From Manihot esculenta (lineage: Eukaryota > Streptophyta > Magnoliopsida > Malpighiales > Euphorbiaceae), in assembly GCF_001659605.2 (NCBI RefSeq), contig NC_035161.2, forward strand, positions 42,117,956 to 42,181,955: DNA of 64,000 nucleotides, in the 5' to 3' direction. A program made the translations under genes and the position numbers. Position 1 is the first letter of the stretch. Each line of letters starts with the position of its first letter. This document shows positions 1 to 12,110 of this stretch, piece after piece. The notes under the pieces are model-generated. The model saw only the letters and a program-made list of their open reading frames with translations, searched no databases and was not told where the DNA came from.

Positions 1-710
1 GGCACAATAAATGATCACTCCACTCTCTCTTGTTTGTACAAAAGTTATAACAGCCAAAATTTGAAGCCAATTAATTGTACACTGATGCCAAATGAATGAC
101 AGCAATTACAAACAAGCAACTACACAAAGAAAATCTTAAGCAAACTACATAGAAAAATCCTTCTGGAAATTATTAGATACTGAAAGCCAGTTAAAGTTGG
201 AAACGCAAATTTACTTCTTTTTCAAAATTTTGCATCAACTTAGCATAGCTCATGAATTCTTTTTTGAGACCACAAACTAAAAATTATAAGCACCTAAGAA
301 AGAAAAATCATGCATTCTCTTTTTAATGATGCAATAAAATTTTTTAATGAGATCTAATAGAAAAATTGATTGCATTATATTGCATTTCATATCTTGAATC
401 ATAATCTTGCTAGGAAGAAACTATTCTTTACACTCCCTCTATAGTCTCTCAAACAGAAAAACAACACTTCAATCCCAAACGCAATGCACCAACTAAATAT
501 CATTTTCATCAGAAAGGAGGGGGGGGCGGGAATCCTTGACCCTTCAAATTCTATTAAGCTCGCATCATACGATGCTGTAATGACAATTATTTTAATCACA
601 ATATCTGAAAAAAAGAAAAAGTCGTTTTCCTTTTCCCGAGTTCCTAAAAAATGAAAAAGAAGGAAATAGCTAGAATACGATATTGCCCAAGAATACAAAA
701 ACATTCATAC
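1..710 (-). other. EPSPS intron 1 (partial)
   Basis: AT-rich sequence downstream (minus strand) of the exon 1 donor, GTATGA at 710. No acceptor followed by an EPSPS-like exon 2 was recognised before the edge, so intron 1 is at least 710 bp. The 101-codon open frame at 399-704 is low-complexity and I do not consider it a gene. Confidence 0.8.
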
Positions 711-1058
711 CTCAGAGAGAGCAGCGAGAAGGAGAATCCGATTGGACAGCGACTTGGAACCCGGCAACGTGACGACACCGGATATTTCGTTAATGGGTTG
801 CAAGACTATCTCTGGTGCCGTTGAAGGCTTTTCTGCTGTGGCGACTGAAGCTGAAACTCTAACAGGAGTCACCTTCACGGTACCAGCTGTACAATCAGGC
901 TTTCTTCGGCAGTGCTTTAAACCCCAAGAAACTGAAGACCCCTTAAGCTGTGATCTAAATGAAATTGAAGAGACACTTTTGGGGGTTTGTGGATTAAAGA
1001 GATCGGGGAAAGTACAATTAGTCTGAGCTCCATTGCAGATTTTGCTCAACTGCGCCAT
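711..1058 (-). CDS. EPSPS: EPSP synthase, exon 1 (5' part; gene continues off the left edge)
   Basis: 5-enolpyruvylshikimate-3-phosphate synthase joins shikimate-3-phosphate and phosphoenolpyruvate in the plastid shikimate pathway. The exon encodes 116 residues. Residues 1 to about 72 are a Ser/Thr/basic-rich leader typical of a chloroplast transit peptide. The mature enzyme begins near residues 77-82, and the strongly conserved PGSKSLSNR substrate-binding motif is at residues 99-107. The start is the ATG at 1058; the open frame extends further upstream but I see no earlier ATG in it. The exon ends after ...AALSE at a GT donor (710-709 on the minus strand), which is where plant EPSPS exon 1 usually ends. 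The remaining exons lie outside the window. Identity is from family knowledge of the transit-peptide/PGSKSLSNR arrangement and is secure. Confidence 0.93.
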
Positions 1059-3111
1059 TTCTCTGCTTCTTCCTCCCCTTCTCTGTCTTGTTTTTTTCTG
1101 CTTTAAAGAAGATAATTTGGGAAGAAGGCGTTTATGTGTAACGACTTTTGTGTAGTTGTTGTACTGAACCAAAAGGGTATTCACCCACCAACCTTGTTCA
1201 GCTTGTTAACTCGTTTTATTTTCAATGAAGGGTTGGTCTCACTCTCCCTGGCGATTTGTGTTATCTGCGGTTGATTAAATGTGGTAATGCTGCTTTTTGG
1301 GGTTTATATGTAAAGAAAATTTTGCTTGCGGATAGTTTTGTAATTTAAGCGCCAGATGGCAAAACAATTCAAGAGATGGGTTGGTGATGATGCAGGGTGA
1401 GATTTTGGGGGATGGTCTAATTTGGGAATTTTAACAGCGGCAAAAGACTCTCACCAACTCCCGTGGAGACGTACCAACCCCGCTAAGGGTTTAGCTAATA
1501 TACGGACGACTTTACCAATTTACTTAAAGTTCCACCAGTTAATTGACGCCAGGTCAGCCATCCAATGGTGCAGTTTGGTGAGTTTGTGCCCAACGACCAA
1601 GAAGTAGGTTTGTAAGCACAAGAAAACAAAAGCAAGCATGTTTCGTGGGCCCATGTAGTAGGTGGCTGGCTCCAGTTTTAACTTTTAAGAGCATCAACTG
1701 GAGTGCGTGGGTTTGGTAAGCCTTTAGTGAACCTGAGTCGCTTCTCTACCAGGAGCATAGCCATTTTCAGGCCTGATTGATTCGGGCCTTGTGGAGCGTA
1801 TAATAAGGATGTGGCTGATAGTGATGGACCAACATCAGCCTAAATATAACAAATCAATGTTTTTTTTGTTAAACTCAGCTTAGAACAAATTAAATTTATG
1901 CATTAGATCAATAAAATGGAAGAACTCAATTGTTCCATTTCAAATATAATTTTCAATCAGAAAATAAAAGGATAATTCTAGCAAATTAGGATTTTTAAAT
2001 TTAAATATGTATTTTTTATAAAAAAATGAAGAAATGGGGAATATCAAAATTAGTTTTTTAGTGATTAGATTAAGCCAAGCCAAGCCAAGTGAATATGCAT
2101 ATTTAATTCTTAATTTTTAAGTAAATTTCATTTATTTATCTAATATCTTTACTTTTTTAATATTTTCAACAAGCACAAGGAAAGTAGGAATATGAGATCA
2201 TTGGTTAATTGTAATTAGAGAATTTAATTATTTACTTTACTTTTCCATGTAAAGAAAGGAAAAATAATTCGATTATTTACTTTTAAAAGCCAAAATTTTC
2301 TAACAAAAAATCAAAGAAAAATGTCAATAATTTGAAAATCCAATGTAATCAAATAAAATTAAAACTTTATGTTACAATTTTGGACAATGTGAATTTGTGA
2401 GAGGAGCAATTACTTTATTTGATAAAAAAAAATGTATTTACTTTCTTACATTTCCCAGTTAATGGGATGGAAAATAAAATAAAATAAAATTTATCAAGAA
2501 TTCAAAACTAAAGCTTAAATTATTTTATTTTAGACTTTAGGGACAAATAAAGTCTGGGTCAAGTGGTCCACATGAAAATCACCATACACTGAGAAGGATG
2601 GAAATGTTAGTAGCTTGGGGTTCCACTAATCAGCTACGGGTCACTGAATAATTACATGCAGCAGGTTTAGGAGTGAGCGAAGCAAGCATTTACAGAATTA
2701 CTTTTCAGCCTCTTAGTACTGCATTTATAATGACTGCTTGTTTGTTTAATAATAATAATTAGACATTCTATTTGGCTAGCTCTAAACATAAAATATTTGG
2801 TGAAATGGCTCACAATTCTTATGTTTTTCTATCCCATACTATGTATACAATTAAATACAAGAAATGCCCCAGCGCCCAACTAGCGGGCTAATCACTGATT
2901 TCCCAATTCCTCTTAGACCATGAACTCGTTCGGGTTAATCACTTTCTGAATTGGTGTCAGGTCTGCAAACAATGTCATCTCTACCCCTCAAACCAGGTTC
3001 AAGGTAAGAACTAAGAAGGTCAAACGATTACGGTCCTCAAGCATCAGTCAAAATGAGCTCAACTAGTGACCCCGTATAAAAGGATCCACAGACTGCTTGG
3101 AGATGCAGATA
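1059..3111. other. Intergenic: EPSPS leader and promoter, GCP1 3' flank
   Basis: EPSPS and GCP1 are both on the minus strand, so this 2 kb holds the EPSPS 5' leader and promoter (from 1059 upward) and the 3' untranslated region of GCP1 (just below 3112). A pyrimidine-rich minus-strand leader lies at about 1070-1130. The stretch 1850-2560 is AT-rich with no open frame of note. I see no transposon ends or RNA gene here. Confidence 0.6.
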
Positions 3112-6100
3112 TCACTGCTCTCGGAGAGATGCTTGAATTAAAGATGTAAGAGATGGATGAACCCGAGCTCTTCTCACAGATCGAGCATTGCTTCTTCCTT
3201 CAGCATACTCCTCTCCCAGTGGCCACCTTGGTCGTAGATCATACTGGTTTATAAAGCAAACTTCTGTTAGTCAAGGCTGATGAGACGATCTAGATAAAAA
3301 AGGCACCTTAAACTGTTGCATAATAACTCAAATTTCAAGTAAAGTCAGGTTAGATGTTAAACAACGTTGTACAAGGTTATATCAAAGATCTATTAACCGG
3401 TTCCTAAATTTTGTAATCTTGTTTACGATTCCAAAAAAGTGCAATCACATAGAGAAAAGGGTAGGAGGGAACAATAAATAACAGTAATGAGTACTGAGAG
3501 CAAACCACAAACTCTTCTGCTTTATCTGCGGATGGTGCAGGATCAAATCTTCCCATGCAGTAGTGCTCAATACCAGTCCAAGCCACCATTACACCTAGTA
3601 AGATCACAATAAGGGATCCGTTATTTAATTTTCCCTGATTTAGGGATGACATAAAATTATTTGAATATGTCTGTAAACTTCATCAACTCTTTTTATTTCA
3701 AATTGACTCCTAAGGAACTAGTCTCATTTTTTTGCTGCTGAGGTTCATGTCCTATGACATTTTATGTTATTTACAAGGTCTAGAAGACCAGAGACCTTAC
3801 CATTATCAGTACAAAGACTGGGAGGAGGACATACAAGTTTCAGGTTCTTCTTCTTTGCAATCTGATCAACCCTTGTTTGAACATATTGATTTGATGCGAC
3901 GCCTCCAGAAACCACCTGCAAGAGGTGAAAGAAGGGATGGGTATCACACAACAATATATGTCAAGAAATTAACAAAAAGCATACACAACAAATCATGCAG
4001 AATGGAATAAACAGAATCTATAGTTGCAGCCAATCACCAAATATTTTATAGAGGGCTCAATCTTCCTTGCCCATTCAATTGCCCTTTCACACCTCTCCTC
4101 TAAATGTAGCACTGCAACTCGCTGCGAGAAAAGGTCCCAGAACAAAGCAAATTAAAAAAAAGGTAGTGTAACCACTAAACCATATGACAGATTTAGAGAA
4201 GAAATAACCAGAAAAAAACCTGAAAAGATGCAGCAATATCAGCTCTGGAGCTCCTATCTTGAGGACTTGCAGAGGATATTGGAATTTCAGCATTGCTAGG
4301 CAAAGCCCATACATGCATCAATCAGAATCAAAACATAATAGAAAATTAACTGCTCATTACTAGCAGTAGCCATATGCATATTTCAATGTTTCCTACATAC
4401 ATATTTCTGGATTCAATTGCCAGTCTCACTTGAGTCTTCAGTCCAGCATATGAGAAATTGCAATCTTTATGTTGCTTCATTGGAGTCTGAGAAAACAAAG
4501 AAACAAACATTTCAGACATTAAGATAACAACACAAAGATAGCACTCCCGAATCATAAATTTCTCCATTTGAACCAAAGAATACACATTCTATCAAACACG
4601 ACTACAATGAGAAGAAATACTAATAATAATAACTAACCGAAAATTTGATTGATTCTGCATCACCCTCTCTAGCAAGTTCCTCAAGTGCTGGCCCACCACT
4701 TCTCCTCATATCTAGACCAAGCCATTTTGCTGTCTTATCATATGCTTCACCAATTGCATCATCTATAGTGGTCCCAAGTTGTATATATTGCCCAAGTTCA
4801 CGAGCCAGAATAAGCAGATTGTGTCCTCCTGGGATCAAAGACAGACTGAGTTATCAAATTACGTGCAGCAAGAAGAAGCTAAACCCTGAGGAGGTGAAGG
4901 GATGGAAACTTAACTAAAATACCATTAAGTTAAATTTGGTCTGCAGCAATTTTGTCTACAGAGAAACTATGCTGTATAAGCACGCAAAAGAGATTTTGAA
5001 GAAATCAGAAGTGAGATAGTTTTTGATATTTAAAAGGTTGGCAGAATTCACAGGACTACAGTTTCTCAAATCCATGTTCTCCAGCTAATATTGTCAACAA
5101 AAGTTGACAATTTTTTTTTTCTCCTAACATTAGTTGAGTCATTCATATAATTCCTTATTGAAATTGTTAAAATGAACAAAAGTGGCCAACTGTACAGGCT
5201 CCGTGGATTTCAAATAACATGCTCGAATCTTTAAACATCAGTCATCCTCTCAGGTACCTCATAACTTACTAAAGAAAAGGTAAGCAGATGTAAATATGCA
5301 GAAGTATATCTACTCACCAGAAATAAGCAGGGCCATAAAAGGAAATTGCAACTCTTGTTCAATTAACCTAGAACAAGAAAAGCATGCATGGATGGAGATG
5401 AGCATTATCGAGAACACATCAATCCCATAGCTAAGGATTGCAGAAAAGATAACATACAGAAATAAGCTTTGTACAATTTTTTTAAGAATGCTATTCAATA
5501 TTTTTCTACTCCGAGGTGCATGTATTCTTTATTCTGAAATTTGTAGGTCTTGTTACTTCCACACCTGGCTACGAGAGCATGAGCCTCCATATGATGGATA
5601 CTGATGATAGGTAGATTGAAGCTGCTCGCAAGTTTATGAGCTTTCTGAACACCAACTGCATCACAAATGTACAAAAAAAATCCCCTAAGGCGTACTTACT
5701 TTCCACAAAACAATTACATTGCACTCCACACACAAAGATAGCAGGAATTATAATGTGGTTAATATGACCTTAACTTTTTTTTTCCCCTTTTCCATAACTT
5801 TTTTTTTCCCCTTTTCCATAATATAGAGGCAAATATCTGGTGCACAAGTAAGGCTAAGAAATGAAATGTTACGTGTTATGGGAAGAAGAGAAGAAGAAAA
5901 TAAGGGAAGCAGTTGGTTTTGCAGGGAAATAACTGAATTAGAAATTGGAGGGCAAAAGGTAGTTATCTGTTGAGAGGTAGTTACTGTTGTATAGGCTGTG
6001 TTGAGATACTTTATACAAATAGTCTAGATTTATAGTGATTGTGTACATAATTAGGATATGCTTGTGTGATATGATTGGGATATGATTAGGCTATAATTAG

Positions 6101-9100
6101 GAAATTAATTTATTTTTGTAAGTAGTATATATACCCCAATTGGTTTGAGGGGGAACCATCAAGCATCTTTGTCTCAAAATCTCTTTCTCTCTTTCTTTTT
6201 TAATCACTATTTCATAGTATCAGAGGTAAGCATCTTGGCCTATCTGTGAGTGGCAGATCTACCACCTTCATTTGGAGATTTTTTAGAAGTCAGTTAATCT
6301 CACCACCCAGGCCACCGGCTTCGCCGGTCTCCGATCAAAACCTCCCTGAAGCGCTGTCACCAGAAACACCTTCGCGTGCCGCCACTCTATTTCTGCATTG
6401 ATACACACGCCAGCACGTGACCCTTATTCCGGCGACCTTTTCATGCCGGCAATCCTTCCCCCAGACTCGCCAGCGAAAGGCGACTCTAGCCCACCTACTC
6501 TGATCACAGGCCCAGCTCTCCTTCACCCATCCTTCGTGAACAGTAACTTCGAGACTATTGTTCACGTCTTGAAGCAGATTCCTTTTCTCTTCAAACTTTC
6601 TCTCAACATGTCTGAGAAGCAAATAACCTTAAATACAGTTCACATAGCCCAATCAAATAGAGTAGACTCACGTTTCAAACCGAATTCAGTTAATCGAAAT
6701 AAAGCAAAGTACAGAGAATATCTACAGTTCCGTGCTCCTCAGCAACATTCTTCTTCAAATATTGATCATTCTGGTAACTCTTTTGCTTATCTAACCAAGT
6801 CTTTACTCATTAGTTCATGGATCCTCAACTCTAGTGCTTTTGATCATATCTCTGATAATCTCAATCTTTTCTCTACTCTTATTTCACCTTCTACACGATC
6901 TAAAGTCACATTAGCTAATAGTTCACAAACTCAAGTTAAAGGAATAGGTAACTTATATCTCATTCCTTCTATCCCCTTGACTCACCCCTGAATGTCCATA
7001 TAACCTAATCTAATTTGCTAAAGATATTCACTATTTAGTCATATTTACTGTTGAATTTGGGAGCAAGATATGAGTCACACGGATTATACTATTTTTCCAC
7101 TTCTAACCCTCCAAGTGCTTTTGTATCTACCACTTCCGCTGAACTCATTCATAGTCATTAGGGACATTTAAGTCTAAACAAGTTGCAAAAACTAGTTCCT
7201 AGTTTCTCTTCCTTGCCTTCTTTAGAATGTGAGTCTTGTCAACTTGGAAAGCAAACTCGAGCTTTTTTTCCCAATTGAGTCAATAATAGGACCATTTTTA
7301 TGTATGACATTGTTCATTCAGATATTTGGAGTCCAAGTCGAGTTAGTACAATACTAGGATTTCAGTATTTTGTTACCTTTATTGATGATTACTTTTGTTG
7401 TACTTGGCTTTTTTTTATAAGAATCGTTCTGAATTGTTCTTTATTTTTCAAAAGTTTTATGCTGAAATCCTTAATCAATTTGCTATTCGCAGATATTGCA
7501 AAGTGACAAAAAAAGAGAATAGCAAAATTAATTAAAGCTTGCCTTGTAGCTAAAGGTTGCACACAAATTTTTGGTCTTAATTACAGTGATACTTTTTCTC
7601 CAGTAGCCAAAATAGCTTCAGTTCGCCTCCTTATCTCATTGACTGCAATTAATCACTGGACTCTTTATCAACTGGACATAAAAAATGCCTTTCTTCAAGG
7701 AGAGCTCGCCAAAGAAGTTTACATGGAGCAACCTTCAGGGTTTGTTGCTCAGGGGAAGTCAGGCTTAGTATGTTGTTTTTGGTGCTCTTTGTATGGACTA
7801 AAACAGTCTCCAAGAGTATGGTTTGGACGATTCAGCACTATAGTTTAACAGTTTGGAATATCTCAAAGTAATTTTGATCATTCTGTATTTTTTCATCATA
7901 ATGGTAATAGATGCATCTATTTGGTGGTCTATGTTGATGATATTGTCATTACAGAAAATGATCATGATGGAATTTTTCAGCTTAAGTAACATTTGGATAT
8001 ATTGGAAGAAACAAGCGTGTTAGATTGTAGACATGTGGACACTCCCATGGATTCAAATGTCAAACTTATTCCTAAACAGGGGGAGCCACTTAAAGATCCT
8101 ATCAGATACAAAAGATTAGTTGGGAAGCTCAATTATTTCACTATTACGCGACCAGATATTTTTTTTGCTGTAAGTGTGGTTAGTCAATTTTTTCAAACCC
8201 CCTACAGTAGTCACTGGGATGCAGTCATTCACATTCTTAGATATATCAAAGAAGCTCCAAAACAGAATTATTACTCATGAGGACAACGGTCACTCACAAA
8301 TTATTGACTATCTTATGCAGATAAGGCAGGTTCTCCTTCAGATAGACAATCTACTTCAGGATATTGTATTATGATTGGAGGGAATCTTATATTCTAGAAA
8401 AATAAAAAACAGGGTGTGGTTGCAAGATCAAATGCAGAGCATAATATCACGCTACGGCTCTAGCAACATGCGAACTCATTTAGTTGAAACAACTCCTTCA
8501 GGAATTAAAATATGGCGATACTGGCCAAATGAAACTGATATGTGATAATCAAGCTGCTCTCCATATTGCATTAAATCCATTTTTCATGAGAGGATGAAGC
8601 ATATAGTGGTGGATTGCCATTTTATTAGGCAAAAGATTGAGTCGAGATATATTTCTACTAATTTTGTCAACTCAAATAATCAACTAGCTGATGTTTTCAC
8701 AAAACCTCTTTGAGGTTCACAAATCAAATATATTTATAACAAGCTTGGAGCATATGACATGTACGCTCCAGCTTGAGGGGGAGTGTTGAGATATTTTCTG
8801 TAAATAACCTAGATTTGTAATGATTATGTGCATAATTAGGAATATAATTGTGTGACATGATTGGGATATGATTAGCTTATAAATAGGAAATTAATTTATT
8901 CTTGTAAGTAGTACATATACCCCCCAATTGGCTTGAGGAGAATCATCAAGCATCTTTCTCTCAAAATCTCTTTCTCTTTTTTTTTTTTCGTCACTGTTTC
9001 AGGCTGTATAAAAGGAGAAGTTCTCAGCTGTGTAAAGTCATTCAGAAATGAGAATCAACAATTCTCTCTTCCCTCTCATCTATCTCTCTTTCTCTCTCTC

Positions 9101-10309
9101 CTTCTCTCGGTTCTCTTCTCATCTCCATCTCTCTCTGTGAATTACGAGGGCTACAATACTGTTACCTAGTAATTTGGTATCAGATATCCAAAGTTAGTGG
9201 TGCATCTGTTTTCTGGATAAAATATGTCTATCTGTACCCAGTATAATGCGTGGAAGGTAAAGGTTGAGTATGCAGGCTGAATATATAACTCTTTAAGCAC
9301 AAGCAAAATATTCCCTAAACGGACTTTTGACCATTGTAAATTGGAAAATAAGAATTTTATTGTTGGATTGCTCAATATGAAAAACAACTATCCTTGTTTA
9401 ATCAAGAAATTTATTTCAAATAAGAGAGAAAAAATTTACTAAAGTTTACCACGAAGACAAAGGCTTAAACCGGGACCAATGGTAACAGCAACTGCAGAGA
9501 GATCCCTCGCAGTTAAATCAGCCTTATCGAGGGCTTCCTGAACAACCTGCAATTGAGAACAACAGATTTGGCCCCTATTTATTTATTGCCAGTAAAGCAT
9601 TAAAACTAGCAATTATATGTAGAAACAGACGAATCGCAGGTCTAAGAAGAACTACAGAGTTGCAAATTACAAAAGCAAATGAGTTGAGAACTGAGTACAC
9701 TTCAATATTTATATTATACCTGATCAATCACTTGCAAGTGTGCTTCTTCTGCCATTTTAGGAGCAACGCCTCCATACCGTTCAAGCAAGTCTGCCTTCAG
9801 TGAAAGCTTAAAATGAGCTACTGACATGCAACTACATGCGAAAGAAACAAATTACTAAGATAAACTCCAGTAGACATAGTATCTACCTGAGAAGACACCA
9901 CCTGACTCAGAATTTCACCATTACCTCTCACCTACAAACCAGTAGAAACAACCACCCATCAACAATATTAGAAAATTACAGGCACCCACTAGAAAAACCA
10001 ACAAAAAACTCAGTTACTTACGACAGCGGCTGCGGTATCATCACAGCTAGTTTCGATGCCAAGAACAACCAACTCATCTCTAGAAACGATAGTTTGCATC
10101 TGGCGTCCGGGGGAACTGGAATTCTCCGAAGAGGAAAAATGGGCAGATAGAGAGAAGATGGAGGAAGTGCGAGGTGACCAACTGGGTCTGATTGGTTGCT
10201 TGTGGGGTTTGAGGGTTTTGAAAGATGATAAGGCGCAGTGAAGTGAAGGTTTCGGGCGAATATTTAGGCGGGAAATGGACGAAGACAGAGTTAATAGCGA
10301 CGACAGCAT
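3112..10309 (-). CDS. GCP1: Organellar tRNA N6-adenosine threonylcarbamoyltransferase (Kae1/TsaD/Qri7 family)
   Basis: This enzyme transfers the threonylcarbamoyl group to A37 of ANN-decoding tRNAs (t6A) in mitochondria and/or plastids. I place 13 coding exons at 10309-10022, 9931-9887, 9794-9720, 9546-9450, 5655-5565, 5367-5318, 4828-4638, 4486-4401, 4295-4220, 4121-4038, 3915-3801, 3594-3506 and 3243-3112. All introns are GT-AG, all phases join, and the total is 1419 nt, or 472 residues, close to the usual plant length of about 480. Residues 1 to about 75 are a Ser/Arg-rich targeting leader. Family motifs are GIETSCDD (84-91), the metal-binding HHMEAH (189-194), SGGHN across exons 6-7, and SGGVASN and CTDNG in exon 11. 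The start is the ATG at 10309; the frame stays open upstream only through a GTG codon. Intron 4 (5656-9449) holds nested retrotransposon debris, yet every exon is intact. Confidence 0.95.
5767..5822. repeat. Short tandem duplication in GCP1 intron 4
   Basis: Two adjacent copies of a roughly 24-bp unit made of a TAAC, a T-run, a CCCC and TTTTCCA. It looks like a simple slippage-type duplication with no evident function. Confidence 0.7.
5999..6214 (+). repeat. 5' LTR of the intron-4 copia element
   Basis: Begins TGTTGAGATAC and ends TTTCA directly before the primer-binding-site remnant. It is clearly homologous to 8784-9001 but diverged by scattered substitutions and small indels. Confidence 0.9.
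6398..8715 (+). pseudogene. Broken copia gag-pol remnants
   Basis: Fragments in several frames on the plus strand follow copia order. A gag-to-protease linker remnant lies at about 6600-6985. A pre-integrase/integrase start with VHSDIWSP is at about 7300-7400. Reverse-transcriptase pieces are at 7640-7830 ([12 protein letters not shown]) and 7915-7960 (VYVDDIVI). An RT/RNase H piece is at 7993-8280, and an RNase H tail with LADVFTKPL at about 8690-8713. Frameshifts and stops separate the pieces and the gag N-terminus and most of the integrase are missing, so no functional protein can be made. Confidence 0.85.
8784..9001 (+). repeat. 3' LTR of the intron-4 copia element
   Basis: Preceded by the purine tract GAGGGGGAG, begins TGTTGAGATATT, and ends GTTTCA at 9001 before the GGCTG target duplication. 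Confidence 0.9.
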
Positions 10310-11530
10310 TTTAGGTGCAGAGAGTCCGCTTGAGAGCACGATTAGCCGATTAGGAGAAGAGCAGAACCAGTCCCCGGTGGTAGCTAGTGGCTAAAGAAGC
10401 AAGGGTTATTTGAATTTTCTATAAATTATACTTATAGTCCCTCAATTGTATTGTAATTAATAAATTAATTTTTACATTTTTAAAATAAAATATTTAAAAT
10501 ATAAATATTTAAAATATTTAATATATATTTAATATATTTTTATAAATATTTAAATTATTTTTAATATTAACGAAAACTTTTATATTGTATAAATTATATT
10601 TTAATTTTTAAATTTTATTATTATTAATGAATTAATTTTTATATTTTTAAAATTAAATTTTTAAATCTCGTGCTAAAATTATAATCTTTTTATTGATTAA
10701 ATATTAGTTTAAAACTAATACATCATCAAACTCTTTTTAAAATATAATTTTTTTATAAAATATTTTTTATATTATAATTTTTCATTCATTAGAGATATTA
10801 GAGATATTAATTTAAAATGATTAAATTTTTTTTAAAAGCATAATTTATTTTTAAAATATTTTTTATAAAAATTTATAATCTATTTAAAAATTATTTAGTA
10901 TCACATAAAAATAATTGAAATTATAAATATTTTTAAAAAATTTTGAAATTATAAATATTAAAATATTTTAATGAATAAAAATTAAAAAATAAAAAGTGTT
11001 AAAAATTAATTAAATAATTTATTATAGATAAAAATTAATTAAAATTTAAATATTTCTTTTAAATAAAAAAATAAAATAAAATATTTAAATTATAATAAAT
11101 GAGAATGAAAAATTTAAGTACATAATTTTAAAAATATATAAACAATTCTTAATTATGTTAAAATTAAAGAATTTAAATATAATTTATTCACTTTTAATAG
11201 TAAACTCTAATTTAGATAGAATCATTATAGATAAATTTAAATGTTAGATTTTTAAAATATAAAAATTAATCTATTAATTATATTAAAATTAAAAAAATAG
11301 AGTGTAGTTTCAGTTTTTATAATCACAACGGCACCGTTTAAAGTGGTCATCAAAGTGCTCATGCTCGTGCCTTGACCTGCTTATTTTTAAAAATAAAATA
11401 AAATATTTTATTTTACCATTACATTTTCACTCATTTTTTCTATTTTTGCCATTAGTAAAAATAAAAATATCTTAGTACAATTAAAATACATTATTATTTT
11501 GTTTTAAATTTTATCATTTATTAGAGATTA
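10310..11530. other. Intergenic: GCP1 5' flank and very AT-rich spacer
   Basis: About 100 bp upstream of the GCP1 start form the likely leader and proximal promoter. From about 10430 to 11520 the sequence is extremely AT-rich, with many short A- and T-runs and no meaningful open frame. It ends at the GAAGG target site of the large nested retrotransposon. Confidence 0.7.
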
Positions 11531-11535
11531 GAAGG

Positions 11536-12029
11536 TGATGACCGCTGGATTTCCCTACCCCCATTCCTGGGCTTAGATTACGGCCACGGCCCATGAAAGG
11601 AAGGCCCGCACGCCCTCTCAAAACAAGCCCAGATCATCAGACCCCTGAGGCTGGACTCCACCAGATTCTTCCTCATCGAGATCGGCCCAGCCCGTATAAC
11701 CTCCCCACGGATTCCTTCTCCTCCTGGGTTCCGCGTCTAGCCCAGCCCAGGATCCAGAACGAGACTCGTCATACAGCCTGGCAGATCCGCTCGAGCGTAC
11801 GCACGGGGGAGAATCAGAGGCCGTTACGCATGGAGCAGGCGCCTGATATCCTCGTACGCCCATATCTGTATGGCAGAGACACGTGGCCCAATCATAGGAG
11901 AGCCGTTGTACGTCATCAGCAAGCAGACAGAAAGGATAAAAGGGATACCCCTCTAGAGAGATAGAGCAAGCTTTATTCTTCAATACCAAAACCCTTGTAA
12001 AACCCTATTCTATTGATCTCAGATCATCA
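11536..12029 (+). repeat. 5' LTR of Tat element A
   Basis: Starts TGATGACCGCTGG, ends TCATCA at 12029, and matches 45322-45828 apart from a 12-bp gap near 11742. A TATA-like GGATAAAAGG lies at about 11933. The short open frames inside it on both strands are incidental. Confidence 0.93.
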
Positions 12030-12031
12030 AT

Positions 12032-12049
12032 TGGCGTCGTCTGTGGGAA
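12032..12049 (+). promoter_or_regulatory. Primer-binding site of Tat element A
   Basis: TGGCGTCGTCTGTGGGAA, two bases after the 5' LTR. It is the standard form of a gypsy/Tat minus-strand priming site. Confidence 0.8.
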
Positions 12050-12110
12050 ACAACGGAGATCTTTTCATCACCGGAGTTTTCACTCTTAACGAAACCCACT
12101 GAGATCCACA

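Larger units (their letters stand above)
5994..9006 (+). mobile_element. Degenerate Ty1-copia retrotransposon in GCP1 intron 4
   Basis: A 3.0-kb element bounded by 216/218-bp LTRs (5999-6214 and 8784-9001) with TG...CA ends and a perfect 5-bp target duplication GGCTG (5994-5998 and 9002-9006). A degenerate primer-binding site (TAGTATCAGAG, from 6215) follows the 5' LTR, and a purine-rich tract (8773-8783) precedes the 3' LTR. It is antisense to GCP1. The LTRs differ at many positions and the interior is about 2 kb shorter than a full copia element, so this is an old, internally deleted copy. Confidence 0.9.
5867..9185 (+). repeat. Older LTR fragment (with primer-binding-site remnant) interrupted by the intron-4 copia element
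   Basis: Sequence on the two sides of the copia insertion (about 5867-5998 and 9007-9185) reads as one LTR. The left part begins near TGTTACGTG. The right part starts with a TATA-box-like TATAAAAGG, continues through a CT-rich leader and ends just before TGGTATCAGA at about 9174-9183, which resembles a methionine-tRNA primer-binding site. The rest of this older element is gone. The exact LTR ends are uncertain because the 3' terminus lacks a clear CA and I found no target duplication. Confidence 0.5.

Noticed and set aside
742..1026. Plus-strand 94-codon ORF
   Set aside because: Antisense shadow of EPSPS exon 1.
5999..9001. A functional copia gene in the GCP1 intron
   Set aside because: Pol pieces are in several frames with stops and missing domains; only remnants remain.
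11593..11989. 123-codon ORFs on both strands at the left end of the nest
   Set aside because: They fall inside the Tat 5' LTR and recur in the 3' LTR. No protein family recognised.
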